A stretch of 64,000 bases of DNA. Origin: Hibiscus mutabilis (taxonomy: Eukaryota > Streptophyta > Magnoliopsida > Malvales > Malvaceae). The position numbers were made by a program, and so were the translations under genes. The stretch covers positions 44,443,392 to 44,507,391 of the forward strand of contig CM033732.1 in the NCBI GenBank assembly GCA_019671005.1. The letters run 5' to 3'. This document shows, piece after piece, positions 58,263-64,000 of the stretch. The notes beneath the pieces are model-generated. The model made no database searches. It was not told where the DNA came from and saw only the letters and a program-made list of their open reading frames with translations. Within the stretch, counting starts at the first letter, position 1, and every line of letters begins with the position of its first letter.

Positions 58263-61200
58263 TGTAATATCCCAAAATTTGGCTAGTGACTAAAATATAA
58301 ATTTTGAAAGTTTAGGGGGTTAAACTATAAACTTTGGAAACGTTTGGGGACTAAAGTGTAAATTTCCCCAATAAATAATTTTATTCAGTATAAGGGTGAA
58401 TCGGATCGAAATAGGTACCTTGATATCGGTTTTAAGAATTAAGATGCAGAAAAAGGTACCAAATTTGGATCGAATGAAATTGTTAAGCGTGCTCAGGCCA
58501 GAGAAATACAAGGATGGGTGACCTTCGGGAAGGTCCCATAAAAATGTTTCTTATCGATATTTTGGACTCAGTAAGAGTAAAGAATATTCAAATGAATTAT
58601 CGATAAAGGATTTCTAAGATAAATTTTATTCTATGAAGATTTTCGATAATTATCGGAATAGTAGAGTGAGTTGGGAAAATTCAGTCTAAGTTTTGGGAAA
58701 GGAAGTTTTTATGAGATAATAGAGTTTATTTCCCGAATATGGAAATATGGAATTTTTGGAATAAATCAGATAGTTCGAAAAAGGTAAAATCGCAGTAGAA
58801 GTATTTTACGAATATCGAGAGATCGGATCGAATCAGAATTTCAGAGGCTGTTCCATAAGCCATGGAAAAAGTTATAAAATAATATTTAAGGAATAGTGAC
58901 CGGTTGGGAATGAACTATTTTAGTTGGATTGTAATGGAATGACATTTTTGAAGTAAACTAGTAAATAAAAATTAGTTAGAGGGCAAATTGGTCATTTAGC
59001 CCCAATGACATTTTTGAAATATTTAAAAAGTTACAAGGGCATTTTTGGAAGAAGGAAATGGAAGATTTAATCTTGGCCCTTGATTGATGATAAGATCAAT
59101 CTCAACCATTGGATTAAAAGGGCATTTTAGTAATTTTACTTTTTAAATGAATTTAAAATTCATTTATATTTAAAAGTGGCATAATTGTAGAGATTAAAAA
59201 TAAAAGGCCAAAAAGATGAAGTCTTCTTCATCTTTCAATTTTGAAAATATTGGGGAAAAAGGGAAGAAAATTTCCAAGCTCGATTCAAGCCCCGAAACTC
59301 GATTTTCAGGTAATCTTTCAAACTACAAAATTGTTCTACTCTTCAAGCTCTATCTTTTGATGTCAATAATTCATGAAATACATGCTTGATTGGTGAGAAT
59401 TTTGCATGAGAAGAAATTAGGGCTTATGGGAAAAGTTTGGGCTTTTGGAATTTTATGATTTCACGATGAAATTCAAGTTGAAATCAAGCTAGTATAATGT
59501 TAAAATCATGTTATTGAGTTGAGATTTAAACCCTACATATTTTAGTTTGTATGAAGATGATTAGGATTTATGGATTCAACTTGATTTAGGGTTTGTGATG
59601 TTATTTAAATAATCTAGTAAGCTTGAATTTGTTACTTGGAAGCAAAACCCTAAATTAAAGGTATAAGTACCATTTCGGCAATTCTGAAAGTTAAGGGACT
59701 AATCTGAATTTTTATGATTTTGAAGTGTATTTATGTTATTATTGATGTTGGAGATGTGAAATTGAAGTTAGAATGCAAAACCGATGTTAAATCGAGTTAG
59801 TGGCCATTTTGACAAATTGTCAAAGTTAAGTGACCAATTTGGAAATGAGGTTTTAGAGAAGGACTAAATCTGATTTTAATTGAAATAATAGAATTCAAGT
59901 AGTAATGTTGATTTGAGGACTAATTTGTAAAGTTAAGAAGCTTGAATCCTTATCTTTGTGTCTTTAGTGACTATTTTGGAAAGAACGAAAAATTAGAGGG
60001 AATTATTTTTGAATAATTATTTGATGAAGAAAGTGATACATTAGTGGTTTGAATCAAGTAAGGGGACCAAATTGACAAATAGCAAAGTAAGGAGAAATTA
60101 GTATAAAGTTTGAAGCTATTTATGGAAGTTGTGTAGGAAAACTGGATTTAGCAGTAAGTTTGAAAATTCACCATAAATTCTACAAAAATGGTTAGATAGT
60201 GAATTTTATATCGATGTAAAGATTTATTCGTCTAGTTTTGTTTAAAATAAACGGTGATTGATTTCGATTCATATATCAAAAGATATAAATTTTTAAGTGA
60301 TGAAAGGTCAGAAAAAGAATAGCAGTCTGTTCCGAAATCCAATACTGGAATTCGACTTTGAAAATTTGCCATAAATCGTACAAATTGAATCTGGGTTATT
60401 AGTTTATATGGTTGAAAAGCTTATCAAATCTAGTTTTGTTTCCAACAAACAGAATCTGATTTCGAGTTCCGAGTTAAAAGATATTAATTTTTAATCGAAT
60501 GAAGGTAAGAAAAATTTCAGAACAGATTTTGTCAGGACAGCCTTGTAAACGGGAGTTTGATGAATTTTCATAATTTTTGTAGATTTTATTAAATTATGTG
60601 TCTTATACCGTTATAACCGTTATCGAATCTAGTTTCTACGGTATAAAGGAGATTAAGATGCAATATGTATTCTACCCTGTAGAAGTAAATCTTTAATGGT
60701 AGTGCAAGTTGACAGAAAATGGAAATTGAGACAATTTGTATCTAATGTTGGTTAGCAAGCTTGGAGGAATTATTTGAAGATCAAAATGGTCATTAGGGAC
60801 CAAAAATGAGTTGGTGAACAGTATAAGGAAGGAAAAAAATTTATTGAAAATTTTTTATGTTGAATAATTAAATAGCTTAAGTGAAATATTTTTAGAAGTG
60901 AATCTAACAAATGTTTATTTATATTCATGTGATAAATGAAGTTGGATCCGAATCAAAAGAAGATTCGAGGTACTATAAAGGAAAGGATCAATAGATCTTA
61001 GTGAGGCATATTAATAAATGGCCAAGGTGAGTGCATTTTTTTAAATGTTTGCATTACATTGAAAATGGCATTGCATTTCTCTATAATACATGATATGATA
61101 CATTGCTCGACATGGTAAGCTTGATGGAATATCAGGTACGAATTATTATTTGCATAAATGATGATCTATGTTTACCATGAATATTTATGATGAAGCATGA

Positions 61201-61280
61201 AATATGAAATGTCTATATGTATGATTGATTATGATGTTGAGTTGATGATGAAAGAAATGCCCAAGTATTGTGTATGAGAG
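58263..61280 (+). mobile_element. 3' LTR of Gypsy element, cut by Copia 2
   Basis: Starts TGTAATATCCC like its 5' partner and matches it up to 54059. It stops abruptly at 61280 where the Copia 2 LTR begins. The remaining 1.6 kb should lie on the far side of Copia 2, outside the window. Confidence 0.88.
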
Positions 61281-61509
61281 TGTAGAACTCATATTTGTTT
61301 TGATATAACAAATGGTTTTTAACTCGTAATGATTTTGATATAACAAATGTTTCTAGATATAAAATTCTTTTAAAGTAAATTTTAAATAACCTATATGAAT
61401 TACTCACTACGCATTCGAACAAATGTCTTCAACTTAACCAAACATTTGATAAACTCTAAAAATGTATTCAATGAATTTTTCTAAGTTAAAATGGCCTTAA
61501 AAGTCATTG

Positions 61510-62088
61510 AGTACCGATATGGTACTATGAGTACCGGTACACGCTTGTTTTCAAATTACATCGAATGAAAACCATGTACCGGTACGGCACCAGGCGTACC
61601 GATACGCGTACTTAATTTTAAAACATCGAATGTGAAATCAGTACCGGTACGGCAACAAGCGTACCGATACGCGGCTTTGATTTTAAAAGCATCGAATGTA
61701 AAATCAGTACCAGTACGACAATATTTGTACCGATACTCGTATTTGATTTAAAAAAGGGCAAATGTAAAAAGAGTACCGATACGCGTAATTTTTTATTAAG
61801 ACAACGAATGCAAAATGAGTACCGGTACAACTATATGCGTACCGATACTCCTTGAGGAAAATACTAATTTTTTTTCAAATGCGTTCCGATACAGCAAAAT
61901 GCGTACCGATACCCTATAGCCTCAAAATTTTCCAGTGAGCAATTTGAGTACCGATGCGTCTTTGGCATACCGGTACCCCTTTCTGAGTACCGATACTCGA
62001 CTTCTAGTACTGGTACACCTTGCTTTGTAACGGCTATTTCTATATTTGGCAGGTACCGATACTCAGATCCACGTATCGATACATGGGG
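61510..62088 (+). repeat. Array of GTACCGATACG-like palindromes in Copia LTR 2
   Basis: Around 20 copies of GTACCGATAC, GTACCGGTAC and GTATCGATAC variants, with spacers that do not match those of the first LTR. In this copy the GTACCGGTAC form dominates, while GTATCGATAC dominates in LTR 1. Confidence 0.8.
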
Positions 62089-62181
62089 TTGGCAGACATC
62101 ATTTGTTGTGGGAAAACTTGCTCTTCAAAGGCTATATTCAATTCTCCAACCACTCAAACCCGCTAGAATTCAATGAAAGGG

Positions 62182-62189
62182 TATAAATA
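62182..62189 (+). promoter_or_regulatory. TATA box of Copia LTR 2
   Basis: TATAAATA in 'aaagggtataaatacaagtc', at the same position relative to the LTR end as in copy 1. Confidence 0.7.
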
Positions 62190-62677
62190 CAAGTCTCAAG
62201 TGCAGCTACAACAACTATTGAACGTACATTGATCAACATCCAAACATTCAAGCAAAATCCAACTCCTTGAGCTCTTAAAGTCAAATTCTTGTACCCAACT
62301 TGTATACTTCATTGTAATCTTTTATTCCAAGTTTGGGGTTGAGTGTTCTTGTATTTTGGGCAAATATCTACCTTGTGAGGACATTATTCATTTTTCATTC
62401 TTTTTTCTTGTAAAATAGTGTTCTTGATCAAGCTTTGGGTAGAAAACTTTGATCGATTGTAACGGTTGCCTCCTTAGCCTAGAAAAGAGGAAGAATTTCA
62501 TAGTGAAATTGGTTGAAAATCCTTAGTAGGAAGCTAAGGTAGTGGAGTAGAGCTTGTTAGAAGCTTGAACCACTATAAATCATTGTGTCCCATCGTCCAT
62601 CTTTTAGATTTGCTTCCATACTTTTTAAAATAGCCAATTCACCCCCTCTTAGCCAATTGATTGATCATCTCAACAAT

Positions 62678-62689
62678 TGGTATCAGAGC
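62678..62689 (+). other. Primer binding site of Copia 2
   Basis: TGGTATCAGAGC, intact initiator-Met tRNA complement. Confidence 0.85.
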
Positions 62690-62761
62690 TACACTCAACC
62701 GAAGGTTTAACAACTGTTGAGGCAATCCTAGAAGGTGATTCAATCAACCGATATATCAGCC

Positions 62762-64000
62762 ATGGCTTCTACTTCCGGCAACATGTACGAGTCTCAATCC
62801 ATCACTAGACTTCCCTTCTTCAATGGAGATAACTATCCATATTGGAAGAACCGAATGAGGTTGTTTATCAAATCCAACGATTATCTCCCATGGGATGTGA
62901 TCGAAGAGGACCATCAATTCCAATAAAGCAAGAAGGAGAGAAAGAGAAGTTTCGAAGGCCAAGCATGAAATGATGGATGAAGAAAGAATGAAGTTGCAAA
63001 TAAATGATAAGGCCTTGCACATGCTCTTTTGTGCACTTAGACCCAACGAACACGCGAAGATGTCCTAATGTACGAGTGCAAAGGAGCTGTGGGACAAGCT
63101 AGAGATCACTTATGAAGGCACCAACGATGTAAAGGAGACCAAGATTGGACTTCTCAATCTAAGCTACAAAAATTTCAAGATGAAGCCCGATGAGAGCGTC
63201 ACCAAGATGTTCGATCGCTTCTCCGTCATTGTAAATGGCCTCAAGGGATTTGGAGAAGTCATCCCCGAAGATAAGCTTGTTCGGAAGCTTTTATATTCTC
63301 TTTCCGAATCATGGGATGGAAAGAGGATGGCCATCATCGAGGCAAAAGACTTGAAGACCTTGAAGCTCGATGCTCTTATGGGTTCTCTCCTAACTCATGA
63401 GATCATGAAGCAAGAAAGAGAAGAGAAGAAAAAAAGGTTGAGAAGAAAGAAGTAGAAAAGAAGAAACTTGGAATTGCTCTCAAAGCTTCACAAGATGAGA
63501 GTGATTCAAGTGAGGAGGAAGACGAAGAGTTGGCTATGGTAGCCAAACGATTCACTCGGCTCATGAGATCCAACTGAAGAAGGAAATTCAACCGAAGAAG
63601 GGATTTCAAGAGCAAGAACAAGGAAGAAAAGAAGGATCCTATTGTGTTCTACGAATGCAAGAAGCTGGGGCACATCAAAATCGATTGTCCACAACTCAAG
63701 AAAAAGGGCTTCGAGAAAAAAAAAGAAGCACAAGGCTTATGTAGCCACTTCGAGCGATGAAGAGTCTTCAAGTGATGAGGAACACGAAGTTGCCAGTCTT
63801 TTCTCATGGCCTTTGAGAAGGATCCAAAGGTAACCTCTAACTCATTAAATGATCCTACATATGATGAATTATTTGATGATTATAATGAGTTACGAGAGGC
63901 TTATGATGAATTGGTTGAGAAGTATAAGGAATCCGTTTTGAAAAATAAGAAAACTATCATTGATTTGAAAAAACAAAACGATTCCTTATCTAAAACCAAT
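62762..64000 (+). pseudogene. Copia 2 gag, broken, runs off the window
   Basis: ATG 62762 (MASTSGNMYES) opens the same gag as Copia 1. A one-base loss near 62907 shifts the frame (stop at 62924-62926). TAA at 63066-63068 replaces a Ser codon, and another stop lies in TGA at 63576-63578. The zinc knuckle reads FYECKKLGHIKIDCP, in which the first Cys is Phe. A Lys/Glu-rich coiled region continues to the edge. Pol is not reached. Confidence 0.83.

Larger units (their letters stand above)
61281..62675 (+). mobile_element. 5' LTR of Copia element 2
   Basis: TGTAGAACTCATATTTGTTT start and ATCTCAACA end, 1395 bp. It contains the palindrome array and TATA box described separately. Confidence 0.82.
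61281..64000 (+). mobile_element. Ty1/Copia retrotransposon 2, 5' part
   Basis: Same family as the element at 43693: LTR, intact primer site and gag in the same order. It is inserted in the Gypsy 3' LTR in the same orientation and continues beyond the right edge. The 5' target flank is gagag (61276-61280); the 3' copy is not visible. Confidence 0.85.

Overview
This window is AT-rich nuclear DNA from a dicot plant. It has GT-AG spliced genes, long LTR retrotransposons primed by initiator methionine tRNA, tRNA-derived SINEs and many MITEs. The repeat types and gene sequences look most like the cotton family (Malvaceae, for example Gossypium). That is inference from pattern recognition and was not checked against a database. 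No bacterial, organellar, CRISPR, rRNA or intact tRNA gene features were seen.

Layout. 1-5.6 kb: part of a Ty3/Gypsy LTR in minus orientation, placed beside the 3' end and complete 3' LTR of a second Gypsy family. That second LTR carries two remarkable short-repeat arrays. 6.5-9.2 kb, minus strand: a dead PMT-type (pectin/Golgi) methyltransferase gene with three in-frame stops, loss of its SAM-binding core and a hAT-type MITE in an exon. 11.6-13.1 kb: MITEs around a fragment of an FLZ zinc-finger gene. 13.66-15.75 kb, plus strand: the one fully intact recognisable gene, a five-exon STAY-GREEN-like (SGRL) chloroplast Mg-dechelatase of 252 residues. 16.7 kb: a short unrecognised ORF. 17-30 kb: gene-free AT-rich DNA packed with MITEs, SINE pieces and tandem repeats. 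30.3-31.4 kb: a plant-specific gene of unknown function with a frameshift. 31.7-33.1 kb: a decayed pentatricopeptide (PPR) gene. 34.8-38.0 kb: a ten-exon receptor-like cytoplasmic kinase with an N-terminal universal-stress-like domain and one frameshift. 38-43.7 kb: intergenic DNA with hAT-type MITEs that have clean 8-bp duplications.

43.7-64.0 kb is a nested stack of retrotransposons. A Ty1/Copia element (SIRE-like by layout) is interrupted in a third ORF by a Gypsy element with 4.6-kb LTRs. The 3' LTR of that Gypsy is in turn interrupted by a second Copia element of the first family, which runs off the right edge. All are decayed by stops, frameshifts or deletions.

Most interesting signals. 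(1) Six consecutive 21-nt units at 4849-5012 each fold into a 4-6 bp hairpin around a nearly constant loop, with compensatory changes in the stem. (2) Dense arrays of an imperfect palindrome related to CGTATCGATACG occur inside LTRs of unrelated Copia and Gypsy families. In the two Copia LTRs the array ends about 95 bp before the TATA box in both. (3) Mutator-like MITEs with exact 9-10 bp duplications have interiors made of degenerate CCCTAAA telomere-like sequence.

The host genes are unrelated in function and show no operon-like relation.
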